This document shows, in pieces, positions 54,028 through 64,000 of a DNA stretch of 64,000 nt (within the stretch, counting starts at the first letter, position 1; the number at the start of each line of letters is the position of its first letter). This DNA comes from DASQBT01 sp963746955 (GTDB lineage: Bacteria > Pseudomonadota > Gammaproteobacteria > Burkholderiales > Thiobacillaceae): NCBI GenBank assembly GCA_963746955.1, contig CAVVDR010000004.1, positions 124,001-188,000 of the forward strand, read 5' to 3'. The translations under genes and the position numbers were made by a program. A model generated the notes under the pieces. That model saw only the letters and a program-made list of their open reading frames with translations, had not been told where the DNA came from and did no database searches.

Positions 54028-56235
54028 ATGGCGGCCCCACCCGGATCCAGCATCCCATCAATAGCGCGGGTTGCATTGAGTGTTCCGATTCCCACCCTAT
54101 TTGATTACCTGTCGCCATCCGCCATCGCGGAGGAAGACTTGGGGCGACGCGTCATTGTGCCGTTTGGTCGAAAAAGGACGGTTGGAGTCCTCATGGAGTT
54201 GGCTGCTGACAGCGACATCCCATCCGGCCGATTAAGAGCGCTGCTGGCGATTGACCGGGACACCTTGGCCCTGCCGCAAGATATTCTTCAGCTTTGCCGC
54301 TTTTGCGCGGCCTACTACCATCGCCCCATCGGCCTAATCACCCATCTAGCCCTGCCCACGGCCCTGCGCCGGGTGCAGGCGTGCGCACCCTCCACTTTTA
54401 CCCACTACAGGCTGAGCCCGCAGGGTAAGCGCACACTCCCTGAGACCTTGCGGGCTCGGGCTCATTTGCAGAAAACCTTGTTCGAACGGCTGAATCAGGG
54501 GGACTGGACAAGCAAGGAGGCATTGCAGGCTCTACGGGGTAATCTCAGCCCGATCCTGAAGCGATGGGAAGAACTGGGCTGGCTGGAGACGCAAGAGCGT
54601 TTGCTGTTGGGACTCCCAGGTCCCGGCCCTGCATCCATTCCTCAACTGAATGCGCAACAGGAAGCCGCGGCGGCGGCAGTGGCATTACCAGGTTTTCGCG
54701 CCAACCTGTTGTTCGGAATAACCGGCAGCGGCAAAACGGAAGTGTATTTGCGCCTGATCGAAACCGTCCTCGGGCGCGGACAGCAGGTACTTGTGCTGGC
54801 CCCGGAAATCAATCTTACCCCTCAGCTCATCGCCCGCTTTGCAGGCCGCTTCCCCAACATCCCCATCGCCCGCTTGCATAGCGGGTTGGCGGAGGGCGAA
54901 AGGCTGGCGCACTGGCTGGCGGCGAGCCGAGGCGAGGCACGCATCGTGCTAGGAACCCGGCTGGCGGTTTTCACGCCTCTGCCTGATCTGGGGCTGCTCA
55001 TCGTGGACGAGGAACAGGACGCCTCCTTCAGCCAGCAGGACGGGCTGCGCTACTCGGCCCGCGACCTGGCGGTGTATCGGGCGCAGCTGCGTAATGCGCC
55101 CGTGGTGCTGGGCTCGGCGACCCCTGCTCTGGAAACCTGGCATAACGTGCGCGGGCGACGCTACGGACTCTATCGTTTGGATCAGCGCGCCGTGCCTGGC
55201 GCCAGCCTGCCGGCAATCGAACTGGTTGATGCGCGGGTGCAAAAACCCTTGGACGGTTTGGCCCCAAGGATCCGACTAGCCTTGGATGAAACCCTGTCAG
55301 ATGGCGGGCAGGCGCTGGTGTTCATCAACCGGCGGGGCTATGCGCCGACTCTGGTGTGCCCCGCCTGCCGGTGGGCCGCTCCCTGTCCGCGCTGCTCGGC
55401 GCGGCTGGTTCTACACCTTCGGGCCAGCCGCCTCAAATGCCATCATTGCGGCCACGAAGAAGCCATACCCACCGCCTGTCCTTGCTGTGGCAATGCCGTG
55501 CTGAAACCATCGGGCCACGGCACCCAGCGGCTGGAGACCACCCTGACTGAGGCATTTCCACAGGCCCGCATCTTGCGGGTGGACCGGGATGCCACGCGGC
55601 GCAAGGGAAGCTGGGAAGCCATGCAGCAGCGCATCCATGCCGGGGACGCCAATCTCCTCGTAGGCACCCAATTGCTGGCCAAGGGCCATGACTTTCCGGG
55701 ACTGAATCTGGTTGCGGTAATCAATGCGGACGCGGCCCTGTTCGCCCAGGATTTTCGCGCCGCCGAGCGGCTCTTTGCACAGCTACTCCAAGTCAGCGGC
55801 CGGGCCGGACGAACCGGGGACAGTGGCCGGGTTCTGGTCCAGACCGAATTCCCCGAACACCCCTTGTACCAGCATCTGTTGCGGCATGACTTTGAAGGCT
55901 ATGCCGAAATCCTCCTGACCGAACGCCGGCAGACCCGCCTTCCGCCCTTCAGCTTTCAGGCGGTGTTAAGGGCGGAAGCCACACATCTCGCCTTGGCCGT
56001 GGAGTTCCTCGCGCGCGCACGCCGGCTTGCCCCCGCGATCAAGGCGGTGGAGATTTACGATCCAGTGCAGGCGGTCATGACGAGGAAAGCGGGTATGGAA
56101 CGCGCCATACTGCTTGTTCAGTCCGACAGCCGCGGGGCCTTGCAGCGATGCCTGGCCGCGTGGGCGCCTCAGTTGTACGCACTCAAGCCCGGCTCGGTGC
56201 GCTGGCATCTGGACGTGGACCCTGCGGAAATCTGA
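54028..56235 (+). CDS. priA: Primosomal protein N' (replication restart helicase PriA)
   Basis: 735 residues. The N-terminal DNA-binding domain has VPIPTLFDYLSP and GRRVIVPFGRKRTVGVL. The helicase core has Walker A LLFGITGSGKTEVYLR, the DEAD-like LLIVDEEQDASF and VLGSATPALETW. Zinc-binding cysteines occur as CPACRWAAPCPRC and CHHCGHEEAIPTACPCCG. The late motifs are LVGTQLLAKGHDFPGLNLV and QVSGRAGRTGDSGRVLVQT. It restarts stalled replication forks. The start lacks an obvious ribosome site. Confidence 0.95.
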   Translation: MAAPPGSSIPSIARVALSVPIPTLFDYLSPSAIAEEDLGRRVIVPFGRKRTVGVLMELAADSDIPSGRLRALLAIDRDTLALPQDILQLCRFCAAYYHRPIGLITHLALPTALRRVQACAPSTFTHYRLSPQGKRTLPETLRARAHLQKTLFERLNQGDWTSKEALQALRGNLSPILKRWEELGWLETQERLLLGLPGPGPASIPQLNAQQEAAAAAVALPGFRANLLFGITGSGKTEVYLRLIETVLGRGQQVLVLAPEINLTPQLIARFAGRFPNIPIARLHSGLAEGERLAHWLAASRGEARIVLGTRLAVFTPLPDLGLLIVDEEQDASFSQQDGLRYSARDLAVYRAQLRNAPVVLGSATPALETWHNVRGRRYGLYRLDQRAVPGASLPAIELVDARVQKPLDGLAPRIRLALDETLSDGGQALVFINRRGYAPTLVCPACRWAAPCPRCSARLVLHLRASRLKCHHCGHEEAIPTACPCCGNAVLKPSGHGTQRLETTLTEAFPQARILRVDRDATRRKGSWEAMQQRIHAGDANLLVGTQLLAKGHDFPGLNLVAVINADAALFAQDFRAAERLFAQLLQVSGRAGRTGDSGRVLVQTEFPEHPLYQHLLRHDFEGYAEILLTERRQTRLPPFSFQAVLRAEATHLALAVEFLARARRLAPAIKAVEIYDPVQAVMTRKAGMERAILLVQSDSRGALQRCLAAWAPQLYALKPGSVRWHLDVDPAEI

Positions 56236-56326
56236 AAGATGCACCTTCGGCTGGGCTACCAGGCAGCAGTTTGAGCCCAAGCGGAACACGTTATACTTGG
56301 CCCGCAAATTGCCTCGATACCGTCCA

Positions 56327-57706
56327 ATGACCCAAGCGCTCGAAATCGTTATTCTCGCTGCCGGCAAGGGCACCCGCATGCGTTCGGCCCTGCCCAAAGT
56401 TCTGCACAAGCTGGCTGGAAGCCCCATGGTAAGCCATGTCGTCCGCAGCGCGCGACTGCTCAAGCCTGGCAAATTATGCGTGGTATATGGCTTTGGCGGC
56501 GAAGCGCTGCCGGGCACGCTGGCTGACGAAGGCCTGACATTCGTGCAGCAGGCCGAACAACTGGGGACCGGCCATGCCGTCATGCAAGCCGCCAGTCTGC
56601 TCACTCCGGGCTCGGTCACCCTGGTCCTATACGGAGATGTGCCCTTGATCCGGCCCGAAACCCTGGGCCCCCTGGTCAACGCCGCGCGCGCAGGAAAGCT
56701 GGGCGTGTTGACCGTCAGCCTGCTGCATCCGGACGGCTATGGCCGCGTTGTGCGGAACGAAGCGGGCCAGATTGTGCGCGTCGTGGAACACAAGGATGCC
56801 GGCCCGCAAGAGCGGGCCATTCACGAGGTCAACACCGGGTTCGTGGCCATGCCCACCAACCAGTTGTTCGGCTGGCTATCCCGACTTACCAACAACAATG
56901 CGCAAAGAGAGTATTACCTGACCGACATCGTCGCCATGGCGGTGGCCGACGGCGTCGAGATCCAGACCAGTCAGCCCGCATTTGAGTGGGAAGTGCTGGG
57001 GGTCAACAGCAAGGCACAGCTGGCCGAACTGGAGCGACTCTACCAGCAGATTCAGGCACGGGTCCTGCTGGAAAACGGCGTTACCCTGATGGACCCGGAG
57101 CGGCTTGACATCCGCGGCGAACTACATTGCGGTCAGGATGTGCTAATCGACGTGAATTGCGTGTTTGAAGGCCGCGTGGAACTGGGCGACGGAGTGGAGA
57201 TCGGTCCCAACTGCGTGCTGCGCAACGTGAAGGTGGCAGCCGGCGTGCACATCGACGCCTACACCCTGATCGACGAGGCGGAAGTGGGCGCGGCCAGCAA
57301 GCTCGGGCCATTTTCCCGCATACGACCGGGTACGGTGCTGGGCGAGGGCGTCCACGTGGGCAATTTCGTCGAGATCAAGAATAGCCAGGTGGCCCAGGGC
57401 TCCAAAATCAATCACCTGTCCTATGTGGGCGATGCCACCGTGGGCAAGAAGGTCAACATAGGCGCGGGCACCATCACCTGCAATTATGACGGCGCGAACA
57501 AGCACCGCACGGTGATCGAGGATGAAGCCTTCATCGGTTCCGACACCCAGTTGGTTGCGCCGGTGACGGTGGGCAGAGGCGCCACCCTGGGCGCCGGCAC
57601 TACCTTGACCCGCGACGCACCGGCCGGCGAACTCACTCTGTCGCGCGTCAAACAAGCCACTATTCCCGGCTGGCAACGGCCCATCAAGAAGCCCAAGGGA
57701 GAATAA
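56327..57706 (+). CDS. glmU: Bifunctional UDP-GlcNAc pyrophosphorylase / GlcN-1-P acetyltransferase
   Basis: 459 residues from the ATG at 56327 (MTQALEIVILAAGKGTRM). The N-terminal uridylyltransferase carries LAAGKGTRM, VQQAEQLGTGHAVMQA and YGDVPLI. The C-terminal left-handed beta-helix acetyltransferase shows hexapeptide turns and GAGTITCNYDGANKH. It makes UDP-N-acetylglucosamine for peptidoglycan and lipopolysaccharide. A possible promoter, GTTTGA with TATACT (56292–56297) 17 bases on, lies just upstream. It is followed by glmS after five bases. Confidence 0.95.
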   Translation: MTQALEIVILAAGKGTRMRSALPKVLHKLAGSPMVSHVVRSARLLKPGKLCVVYGFGGEALPGTLADEGLTFVQQAEQLGTGHAVMQAASLLTPGSVTLVLYGDVPLIRPETLGPLVNAARAGKLGVLTVSLLHPDGYGRVVRNEAGQIVRVVEHKDAGPQERAIHEVNTGFVAMPTNQLFGWLSRLTNNNAQREYYLTDIVAMAVADGVEIQTSQPAFEWEVLGVNSKAQLAELERLYQQIQARVLLENGVTLMDPERLDIRGELHCGQDVLIDVNCVFEGRVELGDGVEIGPNCVLRNVKVAAGVHIDAYTLIDEAEVGAASKLGPFSRIRPGTVLGEGVHVGNFVEIKNSQVAQGSKINHLSYVGDATVGKKVNIGAGTITCNYDGANKHRTVIEDEAFIGSDTQLVAPVTVGRGATLGAGTTLTRDAPAGELTLSRVKQATIPGWQRPIKKPKGE

Positions 57707-57711
57707 GAGGC

Positions 57712-59538
<1,827 letters not shown>

Positions 59539-59718
59539 GCCGAAATTAAGCGGACTCTGCACTGGGAACGGGTTGCGGGGTTCAGTGCAAATGCCAGCTT
59601 GCAAAACAACTTGGGTCGAGCCCCGGACGGGGAGCAAGCCCCTGATCCGGCACAATCAACTTGGGTATAGAGACGCGCTCAATGGCGATGCCGGGCGAGC
59701 CTTGTGTGCCCGAGCTAG

Positions 59719-61288
59719 CCCGGATATTTCATAGAAGGTATCGGCGGAACCGCCGAAAGGCGCTCTAATACAGGTGTCGAAGCCGTATGTAGAGGAGTTC
59801 CGCCGATGCCAAAGTGTATTGCTGATCAGCTGAGTTTTGGGCGCCTGGGTCGGCGCGTCATCGAAGCCAACTTTGAGGGCGGCGCGCTCAGCTCCGACGG
59901 CGGGTTGATGCTGCTCAAGGAAGTGGATCGGCGTATCGGATTGTCGGCCTCGGTGGCCGCTGCACTGCATGACCTGCGCCATCCCGATCTGATCACTCAC
60001 GACTTGCGCAATCTGGTGGCGCAGCGGCTGTACGGGCTGTGCTGCGGCTACGAGGACCTGAATGACCACGCGGCCTTGCGCAGCGATCCGCTGATGCAAA
60101 CGGCGGTCGGGACTGGCGAGGAGCTGGGCAGTAGCCCGACTCTGTGCCGCATGGAACAGCGGGCCAACCGGGCCGATGTCCTCGCACTGAATCGGGTGCT
60201 CATCGAGCAGTTCATCGCCGCCCAGGCGGTGGCGCCCCAAGAACTCATCCTCGACATCGACGCCTCGGACATTGCGCTGCATGGCGATCAAGAGCAGGGC
60301 GAGTTCCACGCCTACTACGATCACTATTGCTATTTGCCGCTCTACGTCTTCGCAGGCAAGAGCATGCTCGCCTGCGTCCTGCGCCGCAGCCGCATCGACG
60401 GGGCCAAGCACGCGGCGGCGGTGATCAAGCTCCTGGTCACCCGTCTGCGGCAAGCCTGGCCTAAGGTGCGCCTGATCGTGCGCGGCGACTCGGGTTTCTG
60501 CCGGCAACGCCTGATCCGCTGGTGCGAGCGCCACTATGTGGGCTATGTGATCGGCGTGGCGCGCAATGCCCGCCTGCACCACCGTGTCGAAGACTGGGAG
60601 CAGGCGATGGAACGGGCGTTCGAGCAAACCCGGACTAAGCAGCGCATGATCCGTGAGTTCCGTTACACTGCCGACAGTTGGAACCGGGAACGACGCATCA
60701 TCACGCGGCTGGAATTTGGCAGCCAGGGCGCCAATCCGCGCTTCATCGTAACGAATCTGGACGGCTTGCCCGAGGCGCTGTACGACGATCTGTATTGCCT
60801 GCGTGGCGAGGCGGAGAATCGGATCAAAGAAAGCCAGCTTGACCTGTTCGGCACCCGCGCCAGCTGCCACAAATTCCCCGCCAACTGGCTGCGCATGCTG
60901 TTATCGGCACTCGCCTATACGCTGATGCAGCGCCTGCGCGAGATCGGCCTAGCTGGCACCGATCTGGCCACGGCGAGCTCGGCGACGATTCGGGTGAGGC
61001 TGCTCAAGATCGGCGCCGCCGTGATCCGTAATACGCGGCGCATCCGCATCCTGTTCGCCTCCCACCATCCGCTGCGCGACCTCTTCCTCGCAGCCGCCCG
61101 CGCCCTGGCTTCCCCGTAGCCAATCCCGAGTGCGTCCCCGACATGTTGACGCTTCGGGGGTAGGGGGAAGTCCGCCCGCAAATCCCTCAGTTGCCCAAAT
61201 TCTATGCAACACCCCCGCCCAAACCCAACCTTCCACTCATTGCGCATGAGCTGGGACGTTCTCGATAAGGGCCGGTGAAATATCCGGG
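59719..61288 (+). mobile_element. Complete insertion sequence, IS1380 type
   Basis: 1570 bases bounded by perfect 13-base inverted ends, CCCGGATATTTCA (59719–59731) and its complement (61276–61288). A CTAG flanks both sides (59715–59718 and 61289–61292) and is the likely 4-base target duplication; because CTAG is a palindrome it could also be counted into the ends. One intact transposase gene fills the element. Intact ends, an intact gene and matching flanks suggest a recent, possibly active copy. Confidence 0.9.
59806..61119 (+). CDS. IS1380-family transposase
   Basis: 437 residues. It starts MPKCIADQLSFGRLGRRVIE with SSDGGLMLLKEVDRRIG, as usual for IS1380. The DDE catalytic residues probably lie in LILDIDASDIALHGDQEQG, VRLIVRGDSGFCRQRLIRWC and RGEAENRIKESQLDLF. 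The C-terminal LSALAYTLMQRLRE matches the family. A ribosome site (GAGGAG) precedes the ATG. No frameshift or stop interrupts it. Confidence 0.93.
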   Translation: MPKCIADQLSFGRLGRRVIEANFEGGALSSDGGLMLLKEVDRRIGLSASVAAALHDLRHPDLITHDLRNLVAQRLYGLCCGYEDLNDHAALRSDPLMQTAVGTGEELGSSPTLCRMEQRANRADVLALNRVLIEQFIAAQAVAPQELILDIDASDIALHGDQEQGEFHAYYDHYCYLPLYVFAGKSMLACVLRRSRIDGAKHAAAVIKLLVTRLRQAWPKVRLIVRGDSGFCRQRLIRWCERHYVGYVIGVARNARLHHRVEDWEQAMERAFEQTRTKQRMIREFRYTADSWNRERRIITRLEFGSQGANPRFIVTNLDGLPEALYDDLYCLRGEAENRIKESQLDLFGTRASCHKFPANWLRMLLSALAYTLMQRLREIGLAGTDLATASSATIRVRLLKIGAAVIRNTRRIRILFASHHPLRDLFLAAARALASP

Positions 61289-61921
61289 CTAGCGCCGCTT
61301 GTGGTCCACCTTCATCGCCAGGGTCGCCACCTGCACGCGGTTTTGCAAACCCAGTTTTTCCATGATGTTGCGTAGGTGGTTGCGCACAGTGTTCTCGGAC
61401 AGCTTGAGTTCATAGGCGATGATCTTGTTGCTCATACCACGCTTCACGCACTCGACGATTTCCAGTTCACGGGTAGTCAAGGCACTCAGTGCGCTCTGAT
61501 TAAAATTGCCTTGGGCCATGCGCTGCATGACCTCCAGCGGAAAGCTGCCCTGTCCTTCGCAAACGCTTCTGATCGCGGCAATCACCTGATCGGGTTCGCT
61601 GGTCTTGATGACGTAGCCATCCACCCCCGCCTTGACCGCTTGGGAAATCTCTTCGTCGCTGTCTGCGATGGTAAACATGATGACCTTGGCGCCCGCCGCC
61701 TTTATCTCGGCCACCAGATCGAGCCCGTCCACATCCGGCAGGGAACGATCCAGCAGCACCACGTCTGCCCGGTTTTCCGCCTTGAGCCAATCGCGCAAGC
61801 TTGCGCCGTCGGTCAGCTGCGCCGCGAGCGTGAAATCCGCCGCCTGCGCGATGTAGCTGGACACTCCCATGCGCAGCAAGGGGTGATCATCCACCAGCAC
61901 CACCTTAATGGCTTGGCTCAT
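61289..61921 (-). CDS. NarL/FixJ-family response regulator
   Basis: 210 residues. The receiver domain has the acidic pair VVLVDDHPLLRMG and the phosphorylation-site aspartate in VVLLDRSLPDVDGLDL, followed by the switch lysine in GYVIKTSEP. The LuxR-type helix-turn-helix is at the end: SALTTRELEIVECVKRGMSN and ENTVRNHLRNIMEKLGL. No histidine kinase is adjacent, so its sensor is unknown. The stop codon TAG lies inside the CTAG target duplication of the insertion sequence; the same TAG would have been present before insertion, so the protein is intact. Confidence 0.93.
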   Translation of the reverse strand: MSQAIKVVLVDDHPLLRMGVSSYIAQAADFTLAAQLTDGASLRDWLKAENRADVVLLDRSLPDVDGLDLVAEIKAAGAKVIMFTIADSDEEISQAVKAGVDGYVIKTSEPDQVIAAIRSVCEGQGSFPLEVMQRMAQGNFNQSALSALTTRELEIVECVKRGMSNKIIAYELKLSENTVRNHLRNIMEKLGLQNRVQVATLAMKVDHKRR

Positions 61922-61941
61922 GCTTGTTGTCCTCGGCAGGC

Positions 61942-62721
61942 TCAGGTTGGCAAACCTCTGGGTTTGCGCTTTGCATTTTCAAAGAGCCGGTCGTACATCC
62001 AGCCCGGCATGTACTTAAGTATGCGTGCGCCCAGGCTCATTTGCCAAGGAATAACAATGTAGCGGCGATGCAATCGTATCGCCCTGGCGATTTTGCGTGC
62101 GGCAGATTCCGCCGTCATGCGGAAAGGCATTGAATACGTGTTGACCTGGGTCATCGGAGTATCAATATATCCAGGCGCGACCGTGACCACGGCAATGCCC
62201 ATGGAACGCAGTTCCAGCCGCAGGCTTTCCAGATAGACCCTGACCGCCGCCTTGGAGGCCGAATACGCACCGCCCCCGGCCAAGCCACGTACCCCGGCCA
62301 CGCTGGCAATGCCGCACAGCGTTCCGGAGCCTCGCTCGGACATTCCCTGGATAAAGGGATGGAAGGTATGCACCAGCCCCTTCAGGTTGGCATTCATGAC
62401 GGCCTGGAATACCGGCAGATCTTCGGCGTGTTCGGTGAGAGTTCCAACCGATATGCCTGCCGAGCCGATGACGATGTCAGGCAGCCCCACCTGCTCGATA
62501 AAGGCCCGCGCCGCCGCCTGCACAGCCTGAGCATCCCTTACATCGGCGATAAAGGCCAGCGCATTGTACTGTGCGGCTATCTCCTGCAGGGGCGCGGCGC
62601 GGCGCCCGAGCAGGCCGAGTCTTGCCCCACGCTGTCCGTATAACTGGGCCAGGGCGCGACCCAGTCCACTGCCGGCCCCGGTGATGAAGACAACAGGAGA
62701 CCTACTTCTTGTGTCGGGCAA
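61942..62721 (-). CDS. Short-chain dehydrogenase/reductase
   Basis: 259 residues. The Rossmann motif TGAGSGLGRALAQLYGQ, then FIADVRD and the SDR catalytic region GIASVAGVRGLAGGGAYSAS with YSASKAAVR (tyrosine-lysine pair). PGYIDTPMT follows. A C-terminal basic, partly hydrophobic segment (IVIPWQMSLGARILKYMP) could touch the membrane. The start is a TTG inside the end of dsbA (20-base overlap), with a weak ribosome site. The substrate is unknown. It ends 20 bases before the response regulator, so the two may be co-transcribed. Confidence 0.85.
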   Translation of the reverse strand: MPDTRSRSPVVFITGAGSGLGRALAQLYGQRGARLGLLGRRAAPLQEIAAQYNALAFIADVRDAQAVQAAARAFIEQVGLPDIVIGSAGISVGTLTEHAEDLPVFQAVMNANLKGLVHTFHPFIQGMSERGSGTLCGIASVAGVRGLAGGGAYSASKAAVRVYLESLRLELRSMGIAVVTVAPGYIDTPMTQVNTYSMPFRMTAESAARKIARAIRLHRRYIVIPWQMSLGARILKYMPGWMYDRLFENAKRKPRGLPT

Positions 62722-63397
62722 CCGATCTGGTACCCGCTTTATGGGACTTCGGCGCGCGCTCCTGGCGGATCTTCTGGATCAGGTAGTCCAGTGTTTCAAA
62801 CAGGCGCTCTTCGGTGATGGTCTGAGCCTGAGAAGTTACAAACTTGCCGCCGACCATCAATGCCGGTACCCCATTGATACCGGCATTTCGGGCTGACTGG
62901 GCACCCTTCATGACACGGGACTGTGTAGAAAAGGAATTGTAGGCCGCCTCAAACTTGGCCCGGTCCACACCCTGTTTTTCTATCCAGGAAAACAAGGTGG
63001 CCTCGTCATTCAAGTTGATGTTCTGAACGTGATAGGCCTCGAACACCTTGTCATGCAGCCTGTCCAGGGCACCGACGTCCTGGAGGGCATAGAAAATCTT
63101 GGCGCCGGGCTGCCACTGGCTATTGAACACGGCTGGCACATAGCGGAGCTGCGTGTCCTTGGGCAGCTTCTTCGCCCAAGCCTCTAAAGCCGGGCGCAGA
63201 TGGTTGCAGTGCGGGCAGCGATACCAGAAGAACTCTACAACCTCGATCTTGTTGCCGGTCTCCACTGGCTGGGGCACCTTGAGCACGGTGTAGTCCTGGC
63301 CTTCGGTAATGGGTTGTAGATCGGAGGTGCCGGCGTGCGATATCGGGACCAGGAACAAGGCTGCCAACATGGACAGGACGCGGACATACATTCGCAT
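62702..63397 (-). CDS. dsbA: Periplasmic thiol:disulfide oxidoreductase DsbA
   Basis: 231 residues from the ATG at 63397, with AGGAGAT upstream; the frame extends upstream without support. The signal peptide ends VPISHA. The thioredoxin active site is FFWYRCPHCNHLRP with the DsbA-type CPHC. The cis-proline loop is INGVPALMVGGKFV. It introduces disulfides into exported proteins. A basic C-terminal tail (KSHKAGTRSVARHKK) is an extension beyond the usual fold. It follows the SPOR gene by 22 bases. Confidence 0.93.
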   Translation of the reverse strand: MRMYVRVLSMLAALFLVPISHAGTSDLQPITEGQDYTVLKVPQPVETGNKIEVVEFFWYRCPHCNHLRPALEAWAKKLPKDTQLRYVPAVFNSQWQPGAKIFYALQDVGALDRLHDKVFEAYHVQNINLNDEATLFSWIEKQGVDRAKFEAAYNSFSTQSRVMKGAQSARNAGINGVPALMVGGKFVTSQAQTITEERLFETLDYLIQKIRQERAPKSHKAGTRSVARHKK

Positions 63398-63419
63398 TGA
63401 GCTATCTCCTAGGGTTGGT

Positions 63420-63944
63420 TTAGTTTGGTTCGTTATTCTTTTTGACCGGCTCTGCCGCAATCGCATTGTCACTCAGACGCTTACGGGTGGCTTCCAGTTC
63501 CGCTCGCGTGTTCATGGGGCCAATGCGCACCCGGTAGAGCGTGCCTTGGTCCGCAAGCTCGGCGGATTCTATGTCGGCTTCCACGCCCAACAATGCCAGC
63601 TTGGCCTTCATGTTGTCCGCCTCTTCCGGATGCTGAAATGCGCCAGCCTGGAGCCAGTATTGCGGAGCAGCAGGCGTTTCGGAATTTGCAATTGAAGAAT
63701 TTACGTTGGCCGGCAAAGACCTGTAGAAGTCATAAGTAGGTGCAACCGCGGGACTGGTCTGTTTGGCGGGCGTGGATGGCTGCTCGACCTGGGTAATGGG
63801 CTCCGACGACGCAGTCACAAAAGGATTATTGCGGGTGACTGCCAGCGTTACCGCCAATGCCAACGCCAGTCCAACCAGCAGCCCCAAGGCAAAGCCACCC
63901 CAAAAACGGGCCTTGCCACTCGAGCCAGAAGTATTGCGTGCCAT
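63420..63944 (-). CDS. SPOR-domain membrane protein (FtsN-like)
   Basis: 174 residues. A short cytoplasmic N-terminus precedes one membrane helix (GGFALGLLVGLALALAVTLA) and a proline/serine/threonine-rich linker. The C-terminal SPOR domain has YWLQAGAFQHPEEADNMKAK and LYRVRIGPMNTRAELEATR. SPOR domains bind denuded peptidoglycan at the septum, so a division role is likely. The ATG shares a base with the argS stop (TAATG). The argS–SPOR–dsbA order is usual in betaproteobacteria. Confidence 0.9.
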   Translation of the reverse strand: MARNTSGSSGKARFWGGFALGLLVGLALALAVTLAVTRNNPFVTASSEPITQVEQPSTPAKQTSPAVAPTYDFYRSLPANVNSSIANSETPAAPQYWLQAGAFQHPEEADNMKAKLALLGVEADIESAELADQGTLYRVRIGPMNTRAELEATRKRLSDNAIAAEPVKKNNEPN

Positions 63945-64000
63945 TACATTCTTTCCGGGGCTGAAACACCCAATAGTTTAAGACCGTTGCTCAATACCTG
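63944..64000 (-). CDS. argS: Arginyl-tRNA synthetase, C-terminal end, partial
   Basis: Only the last 18 residues and the stop lie in the window. They read QVLSNGLKLLGVSAPERM, which matches the conserved C-terminus of ArgS (…LGVSAPE.M). The stop overlaps the SPOR gene start by one base. The rest of the gene lies beyond the right edge. Confidence 0.85.
   Translation of the reverse strand, partial: QVLSNGLKLLGVSAPERM

Noticed and set aside
59600..59670. Ten-base direct repeat CAACTTGGGT flanking a short segment after glmS
   Set aside because: Two copies of a short word can arise by chance, and no transposon ends or hairpins are associated with them.

Overview
The window is a stretch of GC-rich proteobacterial chromosome. 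The gene set and order point to a betaproteobacterium, probably of the Nitrosomonadales type, but this is inferred from gene content and not from a marker-gene comparison. Supporting signs are the coiled-coil gene–zapA–6S RNA–fau block, the argS–SPOR–dsbA order, hemE–priA and glmU–glmS, a single-domain cytochrome c, and a sucrose-synthesis cluster with amylosucrase like those known from methanotrophs and ammonia oxidisers. Nearly all of it is ordinary chromosome. Accessory material is limited to a small AT-richer island beside a tRNA gene, one complete insertion sequence and one short MITE-like element.

Layout. 1–1.3 kb: end of a GCS2-like ligase and an M14 amidohydrolase. 1.3–7.05 kb (minus strand): a TonB-dependent receptor and a small membrane protein behind a cobalamin riboswitch, then a GT4 glycosyltransferase, gluQ and a conserved hypothetical. 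7.3–8.7 kb: small coiled-coil gene, zapA, 6S RNA and fau. 8.8–9.5 kb: a secreted methionine-rich repeat protein. 9.7–14.3 kb: a complete branched-chain amino-acid ABC transporter (livJ-H-M-G-F). 14.4–20.6 kb: cytochrome c, a DUF255 thioredoxin-like protein, an orphan ParA, ilvD, and divergent lgt and a VanZ-like gene. 20.65 kb: tRNA-Ala(CGC), followed by the island holding a HEAT-repeat protein and an N4-cytosine-type DNA methyltransferase. 24.1–32.9 kb: a Sel1-repeat protein, then a MarR regulator divergent from fructokinase–sucrose-phosphate synthase–sucrose-phosphatase–amylosucrase, followed by MscS. 33–34.7 kb: a frameshifted HtrA-like protease and cyanase. 35–41 kb: an RND efflux operon with a MITE-like element wedged between the adaptor and pump genes. 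41–44.6 kb: a Cache-PAS-GGDEF-EAL protein. 44.9–50.8 kb: gltBD. 51.3–52.4 kb: two related small exported proteins, the second frameshifted. 52.7–59.5 kb: hemE, priA, glmU and glmS. 59.7–61.3 kb: an IS1380-type element. 61.3–64 kb (minus strand): a NarL-type regulator, an SDR, dsbA, a SPOR protein and the end of argS.

How the genes work together. The riboswitch locus looks like vitamin B12 uptake. The sucrose cluster with MscS looks like an osmoadaptation and carbon-storage unit. gltBD, ilvD and the liv transporter serve nitrogen and branched-chain amino-acid metabolism. glmU and glmS supply UDP-N-acetylglucosamine for the envelope.

The items most worth a second look are the HEAT-protein/methyltransferase pair, the B12 riboswitch with a repeat-like insertion in its core, the methionine-rich repeat protein, and the MITE-like element between the efflux genes. 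Two frameshifts (about 33,584 and about 52,185) could be real or could be sequencing errors.
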